Positions 17,726 through 25,640 of a DNA stretch of 64,000 nucleotides are shown here, piece by piece. Below the pieces are notes generated by a model. It worked only from the letters and a program-made list of their open reading frames with translations, was not told the DNA's origin and did no database searches. Within the stretch, counting starts at the first letter, position 1, and every line of letters begins with the position of its first letter. This DNA is from an uncultured Methylomonas sp. (GTDB taxonomy: Bacteria; Pseudomonadota; Gammaproteobacteria; Methylococcales; Methylomonadaceae), in NCBI GenBank assembly GCA_936941155.1, contig CAKZJE010000107.1:1-64000 (forward strand). The letters run 5' to 3'. Both the position numbers and the translations under genes were made by a program.

Positions 17726-18589
17726 TTAAGAGCCACTAAACACTTTTAGTGCTAGTCCTAAATTTTTCATTTTTACCCCCAAAAGACGGGTATCTACTAA
17801 AAACTCTGAGTTGTTTTCTAAAGCATTCACCAATTCGGCATTTGCTGATTTTAAAGCGGTTAAAACTGCAATCGCTTGCGCTCCGGTTTTTTTCACGCGA
17901 GTGCGTTGCGAATCCGCCAGTCGATACGCTTGAATGGCAAATAATTTACTTTTGGGATTATCTTTGTGAGCAGCCAATGCCATATCCGCATCCACTTTTA
18001 AGCGTTTGCTGGTGTTATCAACCGCATGAAGTAAATTTAAACCAGTCGGATTAAAATCTTGAATCAATAAATCACACAAATGATCGACATCGGTTTTGCT
18101 ACGCAGCACAATCTGTTTTAAGGCTTTTGCGCGTTGTTGCTCCAGAAAAAAACCACCAATATTGTAAACCAGCGCACCTAAATTATCTAAATCAGCGTCA
18201 CTTAATGTTCTGCCGCTGACACCTCTGAGGCTATCTTCAAACTGCATGGTGGCGTTTCTTAAATCACGACTTTGTCTGTCATCCACCAGCGCAAGCAACA
18301 AATCGCCATACGCCGATAACGCAATTGCCGCATTAATTCTAATTGCCACATCATCTACATCAAATGCGCCATCCAAATCATTGATTTTTGCTTTGCCGCC
18401 TAAAGCAATATCTTTGGTATTCATTTGAATCGTCACATCACGCATGGCTGCAAATTCTTTTGCAGAAAAATCCCCCACGCTAGTGGAGGCAGAAGCAAAG
18501 CGCGTTGCAGCTTCGCGTTGTGTCACGCTTAAGCCGCAGCCTGAAATTATCAGCGATAAGGTTAAAACGGTTATTTTTTTTATCATCAT
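17726..18589 (-). CDS. Predicted lipoprotein, unknown function
   Basis: The 287-aa protein opens with a type II signal peptide: basic 'MMIKK', hydrophobic 'ITVLTLSLIIS' and lipobox 'IISGC' (Cys at residue 18). The mature protein is Ala-rich and helical, with a long acidic/basic pattern and no catalytic motif I can name. It is probably anchored to the outer membrane. It is followed by the 102-aa helical protein gene in an apparent two-gene operon. Similar lipoprotein plus small helical protein pairs are unfamiliar to me. Confidence 0.8.
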   Translation of the reverse strand: MMIKKITVLTLSLIISGCGLSVTQREAATRFASASTSVGDFSAKEFAAMRDVTIQMNTKDIALGGKAKINDLDGAFDVDDVAIRINAAIALSAYGDLLLALVDDRQSRDLRNATMQFEDSLRGVSGRTLSDADLDNLGALVYNIGGFFLEQQRAKALKQIVLRSKTDVDHLCDLLIQDFNPTGLNLLHAVDNTSKRLKVDADMALAAHKDNPKSKLFAIQAYRLADSQRTRVKKTGAQAIAVLTALKSANAELVNALENNSEFLVDTRLLGVKMKNLGLALKVFSGS

Positions 18590-18652
18590 CTTTCTCTAAG
18601 AAATATGCACAAATTAATTTCTTTAAGTGGGTTGTTCTAATCGGTGAATGTC

Positions 18653-18675
18653 ACGACTGGCAGTCTGCCAGTCGT
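18653..18675. repeat. Palindrome ACGACTGGCA...TGCCAGTCGT
   Basis: Perfect 10-base arms with a 3-base centre, located just past the 3' end of prlC and in front of the lipoprotein gene. The same core is found at 21232-21253, 21508-21528 and 58049-58082. No T-run follows, so it is a dispersed repeat that may act as an mRNA 3' stabiliser. Confidence 0.7.
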
Positions 18676-18681
18676 TATGCT

Positions 18682-20727
18682 TTACGCCGCTACCGCTATC
18701 CCATTGTGCCGCAACAACGCATCAATTTTCGGCTCGCGTCCACGAAAGTTTTTAAACAATTCTAACGCATCCTCGCTGCCGCCTTTTTCTAAAATATTGG
18801 TTAAAAAAGCCTCGCCTGTCGCACGGTCAAAAATGCCATTTTCTTCAAACAAAGAATAAGCATCGCTGGATAAAACTTCTGCCCATTTATAGCTGTAATA
18901 TCCTGCATCATAACCGCCGGCAAAAATATGCGAAAAACTGTGTGCAAAGCGATTAAAATCTGGCGGCAAAACCACCGCAACTTGCTCACGAATCGCATTT
19001 AAGGTTTCATAAATTCGCCCGCCCTGCGCAGGGTCAAAAGCTTGGTGAATTTTAAAATCAAACAAACTAAATTCTAATTGCCTAACCATCATCATGCCGG
19101 CTTGAAAATTCTTTGCTGCCATCATTTTTTTAAACAATTCATCCGGCAATTTTTCCCCTGTTTGATAATGCCCAGAAATCAACGCCAACGCTTCTTGCTC
19201 CCAACACCAGTTTTCCATAAACTGACTCGGCAACTCCACCGCATCCCACTCCACGCCACTAATACCGGAAACGCCAGCATAATCGACTTGGGTAAGCATG
19301 TGATGTAAACCGTGTCCAAATTCATGGAATAAGGTTTGCACCTCATCATGGATTAATAATGCCGGTTCATCGCCCGTTGGTGGAGTGAAATTGCACACTA
19401 AATACGCAACCGGCGTTTGAATGCCGTCTTGAGTACGTCTGCGTGTCACGCAATCCGCCATCCACGCGCCGCCACGTTTTTTACTTCTAGCATATAAGTC
19501 TAAATAAAATTTGCCACGCAATTCGCCATCTTTATCGTGAATTTGGAAAAATTGCACGTCTTTATGCCAGCTATCAAATTCAGTGATTTCTGTAATTTGC
19601 AAACCGTATAATTTTTCCACAATAGCAAACAATCCCGGCAACACGCGGTTAATCGGAAAATAATGTTTCACTTCTTCTTGCGACAATTGATAAGCATGTT
19701 GCCGCATTTTCTCAGAATAATAGCTCACATCCCACGCTTGTAAATCCTCTAAACCATCATATTGTTTAGCAAACTCACACAATCCCTCTAAATCTTTGCG
19801 GGCTTGTGGCAATGATTTTTCTGCCAAATCTTCCAAAAATGCAGTCACATCAGTCGGTTGCTGCGCCATTTTGGTTGCTAATGATAATTCGGCATAATTG
19901 GCAAAACCGAGCAGCAACGCCATTTCGTGCCGTAAAGCTAAAATCTGCTCCATCAATTGTGAATTATCCCATTCAGGATTTGCGCCCAATTCCGATGCGC
20001 GTGTTGCAAAAGCTTGATAATGTTCTTGCCGCAATGCGCGATTATCGGCATACGTTATCACCGCTAAATACGATGGAAATTGCAAGGTAATCATCCAGCC
20101 TTCTTTTTCTGCTTGTTCCGCCGTTTGTTTGGCTTGCATCATGGCAGATTCAGGCAGCCCCGCTAATTCAGTGGCATCGGTAATGTGTTTTGTCCACGCA
20201 TTGGTGGCATCCATCACATGTTCGCCATATTGACTGGATAATCTTGATAATTCCTGACTAATTTCTTTATAACGTTGTTGTTGTTCGGGAGGTAAATCAA
20301 TGCCGGATAAACGAAAATCACGCAGCGCGTTATTAATCACCCGTTGCTGTGCTTTGTGCAATTGCGCAAATTCTGCACTGTCAGCAATAATTTGATAAGC
20401 GTTGAATAAATCTTGGTTTTGCCCCATTTCGGTGGAATATTCACTCAACTTGGGCAAGCAAGCGTTATACGCATCACGCAATGCGTCATTGTTCATCACC
20501 CCGTTCAAATGGCTGGCAGGCGACCACGCTTTGCCGAGTTTATCCTCAATTTCCTCTATCGGCTGCACCAAATTTTCCCAAGTATAGTCTTTAGTTGCTT
20601 GCAAACACTGCGCAACAATGCTCCGCGCTTGCTCCAAAATGTGGTCGATAGCAGGTTCAATATGCTCAGGTTTAATCTGAGAAAACTGCGGCAAGACCGA
20701 TTCAATAAGTAATGGATTTGTATTCAT
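18682..20727 (-). CDS. prlC: Oligopeptidase A (M3 family zinc peptidase)
   Basis: The 681-aa length and sequence fit PrlC/OpdA, a cytoplasmic thimet-like oligopeptidase that degrades signal peptides and short peptides. The zinc-binding HExxH motif is in 'TLFHEFGHGLHHML' (about residue 470), with the third ligand Glu in 'GVEWDAVELPSQFMENW'. The C-terminal 'FSHIFAGGYDAGYYSYKWAE' is highly conserved in the family. It starts at an ATG with the usual 'PLL...LPQFSQIKPEHIEPAI' entry. It appears monocistronic. Confidence 0.97.
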   Translation of the reverse strand: MNTNPLLIESVLPQFSQIKPEHIEPAIDHILEQARSIVAQCLQATKDYTWENLVQPIEEIEDKLGKAWSPASHLNGVMNNDALRDAYNACLPKLSEYSTEMGQNQDLFNAYQIIADSAEFAQLHKAQQRVINNALRDFRLSGIDLPPEQQQRYKEISQELSRLSSQYGEHVMDATNAWTKHITDATELAGLPESAMMQAKQTAEQAEKEGWMITLQFPSYLAVITYADNRALRQEHYQAFATRASELGANPEWDNSQLMEQILALRHEMALLLGFANYAELSLATKMAQQPTDVTAFLEDLAEKSLPQARKDLEGLCEFAKQYDGLEDLQAWDVSYYSEKMRQHAYQLSQEEVKHYFPINRVLPGLFAIVEKLYGLQITEITEFDSWHKDVQFFQIHDKDGELRGKFYLDLYARSKKRGGAWMADCVTRRRTQDGIQTPVAYLVCNFTPPTGDEPALLIHDEVQTLFHEFGHGLHHMLTQVDYAGVSGISGVEWDAVELPSQFMENWCWEQEALALISGHYQTGEKLPDELFKKMMAAKNFQAGMMMVRQLEFSLFDFKIHQAFDPAQGGRIYETLNAIREQVAVVLPPDFNRFAHSFSHIFAGGYDAGYYSYKWAEVLSSDAYSLFEENGIFDRATGEAFLTNILEKGGSEDALELFKNFRGREPKIDALLRHNGIAVAA

Positions 20728-21042
20728 AAAAATAAGAGATTATTTAAGATTAAAGACAGGCTGCGCTGAGAACAAAACCTTGCGGAGATTCGATTTTGGA
20801 GAAAGCAAAAACAGCATCTTGGAGAGAGTAGCTCATATAATAGACTTGTTTTAATCTAAAAACATAGTATTTCACTCAGGCATGGTTCAAAAGTTTTCAT
20901 ACGACTATGGAAGAAAGTTTAGCTGAAATTTTTCACTGTAAAAGCAATTCCCACAATAAAAAAACTATTAGCCGATGTTACGCACGACTCTACATGGAAA
21001 AGGCTAATCGCCACTCAAAAATAAGTCCGAAAAAATATTGAA

Positions 21043-21089
21043 TGTAGGTGCGGATTTATCCGCACAGTGCGAATGAATTCGCACCTACA
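21043..21089. repeat. TGTAGGTGCG palindromic repeat
   Basis: A 47-base element with terminal TGTAGGTGCG / CGCACCTACA arms and two inner small palindromes (GCGGATTTATCCGC and GCGAATGAATTCGC). A related piece with the GCGAATGAATTCGC core occurs at 43506-43527 and 21559-21572. Confidence 0.75.
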
Positions 21090-21231
21090 GTTTTAAGCTT
21101 ATTACTCAAAGATGTTGTGCAAAATCAATAAGTGTTGTCGTCGCAATCTTCTGAATTTCACAAAACGACCAGTCGTCTTTAAAATTTTTTGTTTAACTTA
21201 GCAATGGGCATAAAATAATTCCGGCAGCATA

Positions 21232-21528
21232 ACGACTAGCAGTCCTTTAAGGCATAGCTATCTACACATCTTTATTTTAAAAAAGTGTTTATATATCAAT
21301 TGGATATTGAAATATGTAGGTTGGGTTAGCTGCTTTTTTCGTCAGAAAAAAGAGCGTAACCCAACAAAGTGCGTCGATTTTAACGCTGAATGTTGGGTTA
21401 CGCTTATCTCGCTTCGCTCAATAATGCTAACCCAACCTACAAAAAATTCTTTATTATCAATGGTTTTGGTATAAAAACTATCAAGCTATCTTGTGTAGAT
21501 ACTTATGCCTTTGAGGACTGCCAGTCGT
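21232..21528. repeat. Long inverted repeat enclosing a second repeat
   Basis: The left arm 21232-21268 and the right arm 21492-21528 are 37 bases each and complementary with only a few mismatches (ACGACTRGCAGTCCT...GTATCTACACA type). The space between holds a separate element with its own perfect terminal repeats. This is what insertion of one repeat into another, or a composite MITE, would leave. Confidence 0.75.
21315..21441. repeat. MITE-like element with TGTAGGTTGGGTTAGC ends
   Basis: Perfect 16-base terminal inverted repeats enclose 95 bases that again contain GTAACCCAACA / TGTTGGGTTAC. Such 'TGTAGGTTGGGTTAGC' elements are widespread in repeat-rich proteobacteria and cyanobacteria. It codes for nothing. 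Confidence 0.75.
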
Positions 21529-21575
21529 GACCTCAGCGATTTTTTGTACAGGTTTCTAAGCGAATGAATTCGCCT

Positions 21576-22949
21576 CTACTTCAACATCTGTTTTTCTTTT
21601 GCCAATGTCAGCCACTGCGGATACTCAGCCATCAACAAATCATAAAGTTCTTCATTCGTGACTTCTTCAGGATCTTCCACACTAAAAAAATTGGCATTAT
21701 CAATATAACGATTCGGTAACACGTCTAATTCTTCTAAAAAAGAAAACTCACTCGCCAAAACTTTGGCAAAAAAACCTTTATTTTTCGCGGATTTGTAAGT
21801 TTTGCCGATTGCCATAAATTGCCAAAATATCGGCTCATACGATGAACCTTTCACTTGGCGGCGCGTATCTTCTGGGTCGGTAGTATTGCCATCGGTGACA
21901 AACATCACATACACAGGCAACTCTGCTGTCGTAACAATCGGTTTATCAGCAGAAATTTGCAACGGAAAATAAAAATTGCGGATTTCCTTCATCACTTTGC
22001 CATAACTAGTGCCGCCTTCCAAAGGATATTGTGCCAGCAATCGGTGGGTAAAATCTGGAAAATTCTCAATACTCATTTCTTCTGCATGGTGAGCGCGAAA
22101 ACCAAACAAAAACACATCAATCATGCCGTCATCATCAAACTGACACCCCAGCGCAAGCACTTTTTCGGCTAAGCGTTGCATTTTGCCGCTGCTATATAAA
22201 TTGTGCATAGAAGCTGAAATATCCAAACAAATTGCCACGCGAGCCTTATGTTGCGTGAGATTAACCTTTTCCAACGAAACATGCGCTTGTTTTGCCAACG
22301 ATAATAACACCGGTTTATCTTGCAGTTTTTTCTCCAAAGAAATCATTTTAGAAGGCGCGGCTGGCGCAGCTGGAACAACCACTTCCAGAACAGAAGGCGC
22401 AACGGTTGCCGCAGCTTCTTCACTCACCGAAACACCAAAATGCAAACACAATGCCTCTAAACCGCCATTAAAACCTTGTCCGATGGCTTTGAATTTCCAC
22501 TGCCCTTTGTTTAAGTACAATTCTGCAAAAATCAGCGCGGTTTCTTGATTCAGTTCTTGCGTAGCTAATTCATACGCTGCCAATTCTTCTTTCTCTTTAA
22601 ACACCTGAATGGTCGCTTGATTGAGATTTTTAAATTGTTGGTTGCGCTCCACGCCTTCATAAATTGTCAACGTAAAGGCAATTTTTTCAATCACAGGATT
22701 GAGTTTGTTTAAGGCAATCGTAAACTGTTTTTTCTTCGCCAAATAATGCACCGCGTCATCTTGCGAGGCGGGTTGATTAAAAAAAATCATGCTTTCATCA
22801 TTGAGAACTTTTCCAGCAGCATTCAGCATAAAAGCGGAAGCGTCCAGTTCATAATTTCTCGGCACGTCCCAATTTAAGCTCACCACAATGGCATCTTGTC
22901 CAGATGCAGAAATCACAGTATTCGAGCCTTTAGCAAGTTGTAGAGTCAT
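21576..22949 (-). CDS. TerD-domain / von Willebrand A protein
   Basis: The 457-aa protein joins an N-terminal TerD domain ('LQLAKGSNTVISASG', 'VVSLNWDVPRNYELDASAFM', about residues 1-180) to a C-terminal VWA domain with the MIDAS motif 'CLDISASMHN' (D-x-S-x-S, about residue 245) and 'VMFVTDGNTTD'. A Pro/Ala linker lies between. TerD proteins bind calcium and belong to the tellurite/stress (ter) system; VWA domains with intact MIDAS bind metal and partner proteins. Normally TerD and TerY/VWA proteins are separate. No other ter gene is near. Function is likely stress or membrane-surface related, but this is inference. Confidence 0.85.
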   Translation of the reverse strand: MTLQLAKGSNTVISASGQDAIVVSLNWDVPRNYELDASAFMLNAAGKVLNDESMIFFNQPASQDDAVHYLAKKKQFTIALNKLNPVIEKIAFTLTIYEGVERNQQFKNLNQATIQVFKEKEELAAYELATQELNQETALIFAELYLNKGQWKFKAIGQGFNGGLEALCLHFGVSVSEEAAATVAPSVLEVVVPAAPAAPSKMISLEKKLQDKPVLLSLAKQAHVSLEKVNLTQHKARVAICLDISASMHNLYSSGKMQRLAEKVLALGCQFDDDGMIDVFLFGFRAHHAEEMSIENFPDFTHRLLAQYPLEGGTSYGKVMKEIRNFYFPLQISADKPIVTTAELPVYVMFVTDGNTTDPEDTRRQVKGSSYEPIFWQFMAIGKTYKSAKNKGFFAKVLASEFSFLEELDVLPNRYIDNANFFSVEDPEEVTNEELYDLLMAEYPQWLTLAKEKQMLK

Positions 22950-23038
22950 CGTGTTACCTAAAATAAAAAGTTAATGTCGCAGATAAATCACATCTATTCA
23001 AAACAGTTTTTCAAAAGAGTGAGCGAATATTCTTAAAT

Positions 23039-23204
23039 AACCTGAGTTCGGGATAATCTTACAAGCAAACGCTACGTCATTCCGGCATGGATGCCGGAAT
23101 CCAGCCACAAGGATGTGAACCTTTAACTAAAACTTGCCATCCTTGGCACTGGATACCAGCATCCATGCTGGTATGACGATGGCTTTTATCCCGAACTCAG
23201 GTTA
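23039..23204. repeat. 166-bp MITE-like element
   Basis: Perfect 18-base terminal inverted repeats AACCTGAGTTCGGGATAA / TTATCCCGAACTCAGGTT bound the element. Inside are two further hairpins, ATTCCGGCATGGATGCCGGAAT and ACCAGCATCCATGCTGGT, of the 'GTCATTCCGGCATGGATGCCGGAATCCAG' type that is common as a dispersed repeat in proteobacteria. It sits in the 304-base gap between the TerD-VWA and kinase genes. Confidence 0.85.
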
Positions 23205-23253
23205 AATAGGTAGAGACGCAACTACTGCATCTCTACGCGTTAATTACCATCAA

Positions 23254-25422
23254 TCAAAGGCAGGGGATTTCAATCCAAAAACAGCTACCTTCGCCTTCCA
23301 CACTTTCCACACCAATTCTGCCATCCATAGCTTCAGTCAATTTTTTGCTAATACACAAACCAATCCCCGTTCCTTCTATATGAGAGTTTTTCGCAGTCAA
23401 TCTTTCAAACGGATGAAACAATTTAGCTAACTGCGCTTTAGATAAGCCATTGCCAGTATCTGTGATGCTAATTCTCAACCGCTGCGGCTGAATCAGCGCA
23501 GTTGAAATAGTCACGCTGCCGGCTGTGCGATTATATTTAATGGCATTTGAGATTAAATTCAACAACACTTGTTTAAAACGTAATTTATCCACAATCACAA
23601 ATCTTTGAAAACCCATACTGGAGTTATCAATCAACTTAATTTGATTTTTCACGGTTAAAGGTTGCATCAAGCTCAAACAATTTTGAATTAAAAAAGTTAA
23701 ACTGATTTCTTCTAAGTTGAGTTCTAATTTTTCCGCTTCAATTCTTGCCAAATCCAACACTTGATTGATTAAATCCATCAAATGATGTCCGGCAGTAATA
23801 ATGTGTTGCACGCTTTCACCTTGGTCTTCCGTTAATTTATCTAACGCTAACAGCTGCGCAAAACCTAACACGGCATTCATGGGAGTGCGCAGTTCGTGGC
23901 TCATCTGCGAAAGAAATTCACTTTTGGCACGGTTGGCTTTTTCAGCTTCCAACTTCGCTTTATTCAATTCAGATTCGCTTAAACGTTTAATTTCCTGTTC
24001 TTGCTGTTTGCGCTCCGTAATGTCATGCAAAATAGCATAAATAACCATTTTCCCTTCATAAACAATCACATTAGAATAAAACTCAATCTCTTTGATGTCG
24101 CCATTACTTAAGCGGTGTTGTGTTTCCAAATGCAGATTTTGTTTTAAAGTGACGTTTAAGATGGGTAAAATTTTGTCTAATGGCAGCGTATGAATATCAC
24201 TGATATTCATGCGACGTAATTCTGCAACGCTATAGCCCCAAAAATCACTGGCGGCAGGATTCGCGTCAACAATATTGCCAGTTTCTGGTGCGATTAACAC
24301 TGCCATGCTGCAACTGCCTTCAAACATTTGCCGATAGCGCGTTTCACGTTCTAGCAACTGCGCATTCATTTTTGTTGCTAATTTTAGGGCGCGTTGCCGA
24401 CCGTTGACCAACATCCAAGTAATCATCGTCAACATTTCAGTCATCGCAAAACCGATGAAGGCCGTTAGATACGGATGATTTAAATTGATGCTAGATTCAA
24501 AAACGCTATGCGAATGAATGTATATCGACCAAAAATGCCCAGCCATTTCAATGTATTTAACTCTTACAAAAGCGGATTTTGTGTAGTCCAAATCATCGTT
24601 ATTATGATTATAAAGCAAGCCTTGGGTAGAAACTTTTGTGCCGTCATACACATCAATATCTAAATTAAAACCTCTTTTCTGGCGATCCTTTAACACCGCC
24701 CGCATAAAATCATTCATTCTAAACGGCGCGTAAACCCAACCTAATAACTGTTTGTGGCGTAACGCGGGCTTTGAAATTTCGGTATTTTTGCGATACAGCG
24801 GCAAATAGATTAAAAAGCCCGCTTGCACATTCGGTTCAATTTCCTGCACCAATTTCACTTTGCCAGACAACACAATTTTATTTTCATACCACGCTTTATC
24901 CATTGCCGCACGTCGCACCGGCTCTGAATACATATCAAAACCAAAAGCTCTTTGATTGCGTTGATTAAACGGCTCTATAAACACAATCGAGCTGTAAATG
25001 CTGCGTTCCCCAGCCGGATGAATGGTGTAATTTGCAAAACCTTCTGCCTGAATTTGCGCAATATGCGTTTCTTTTTCGCTGGCAGGAATCAACTTTGCAA
25101 AGCCAACCCCTTGAATGCCCGGATAAATTTGTTCAACATCTAACTCGCTGACATAGTTTTTAAACTCCTCGCGCGATACTTCATTTGATGCAATAAACAA
25201 AGCGCGTCCACCGTGTAACACTTGGCTGTAAGCTTGCAAACGTTGTTTAATCAAAATTTCAACTTCACTGGCTTGAGCATCAAATTGTTGTTGCTGCTCT
25301 TTTTTTGCCAATTGATAGGCTAAATCCCATAAATAATATGAGCAGCCTAAACAAAGACCCAACACTAACACTGGCAATAAGCCAATAGCATTAAACTTCG
25401 GTTTAATACTCACATTCATCAA
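23254..25422 (-). CDS. CHASE-PAS hybrid-less sensor histidine kinase
   Basis: The 722-aa membrane kinase has an N-terminal transmembrane segment (about 14-34), a periplasmic CHASE domain (about 75-300, 'YPGIQGVGFAKLIPASEKE'), a second transmembrane segment (about 322-345), a PAS domain (about 365-480), an HisKA domain with His509 in 'SQMSHELRTPMNAVLGFAQL' and a HATPase domain ('NAIKYNRTAGS', 'DTGNGL', 'GTGIGLCISKKL'). CHASE domains sense small extracellular ligands. No receiver domain or response regulator is adjacent. The kinase half is nearly the same as that of the next gene (25641-28019), indicating domain duplication. Confidence 0.92.
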   Translation of the reverse strand: MMNVSIKPKFNAIGLLPVLVLGLCLGCSYYLWDLAYQLAKKEQQQQFDAQASEVEILIKQRLQAYSQVLHGGRALFIASNEVSREEFKNYVSELDVEQIYPGIQGVGFAKLIPASEKETHIAQIQAEGFANYTIHPAGERSIYSSIVFIEPFNQRNQRAFGFDMYSEPVRRAAMDKAWYENKIVLSGKVKLVQEIEPNVQAGFLIYLPLYRKNTEISKPALRHKQLLGWVYAPFRMNDFMRAVLKDRQKRGFNLDIDVYDGTKVSTQGLLYNHNNDDLDYTKSAFVRVKYIEMAGHFWSIYIHSHSVFESSINLNHPYLTAFIGFAMTEMLTMITWMLVNGRQRALKLATKMNAQLLERETRYRQMFEGSCSMAVLIAPETGNIVDANPAASDFWGYSVAELRRMNISDIHTLPLDKILPILNVTLKQNLHLETQHRLSNGDIKEIEFYSNVIVYEGKMVIYAILHDITERKQQEQEIKRLSESELNKAKLEAEKANRAKSEFLSQMSHELRTPMNAVLGFAQLLALDKLTEDQGESVQHIITAGHHLMDLINQVLDLARIEAEKLELNLEEISLTFLIQNCLSLMQPLTVKNQIKLIDNSSMGFQRFVIVDKLRFKQVLLNLISNAIKYNRTAGSVTISTALIQPQRLRISITDTGNGLSKAQLAKLFHPFERLTAKNSHIEGTGIGLCISKKLTEAMDGRIGVESVEGEGSCFWIEIPCL

Positions 25423-25640
25423 AACCTCACATTAGACAAAGACATATTTTTTAGTTAAGTTTTTGATTATCATTCGTTTTTTTAAGTTACAGTCTTTGCA
25501 TTAAGGCATGAAAATTTCTTAAACCAACCCGCTTATATTTTTGTTTTGCTGGAGTACAAGAGCTTTAGCTGTTGTTGTGCTTCGTAACAAACTAAAGCTT
25601 TTTTACTCCTGCAAGGGCACGAGTTATTTAAATATCGTTC
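25423..25640. other. Gap between two histidine kinase genes
   Basis: 218 AT-rich bases. AAAGCTTTTTTACTC-type and 'AGAGCTTTAGCTGTTGTTG...ACAAACTAAAGCTTTT' form an imperfect hairpin around 25558-25604 that may terminate or process the transcript. No gene seen. Confidence 0.4.

Larger units (their letters stand above)
20728..21575. other. 848-base gene-free region made of nested dispersed repeats
   Basis: No coding frame of note. It contains a TGTAGGTGCG...CGCACCTACA hairpin (21043-21089), a CGACCAGTCGTC motif (21165-21177), a 37-base inverted repeat pair (21232-21268 and 21492-21528) and inside it a TGTAGGTTGGGTTAGC element (21315-21441). The prlC promoter must lie in the first part. Confidence 0.8.
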
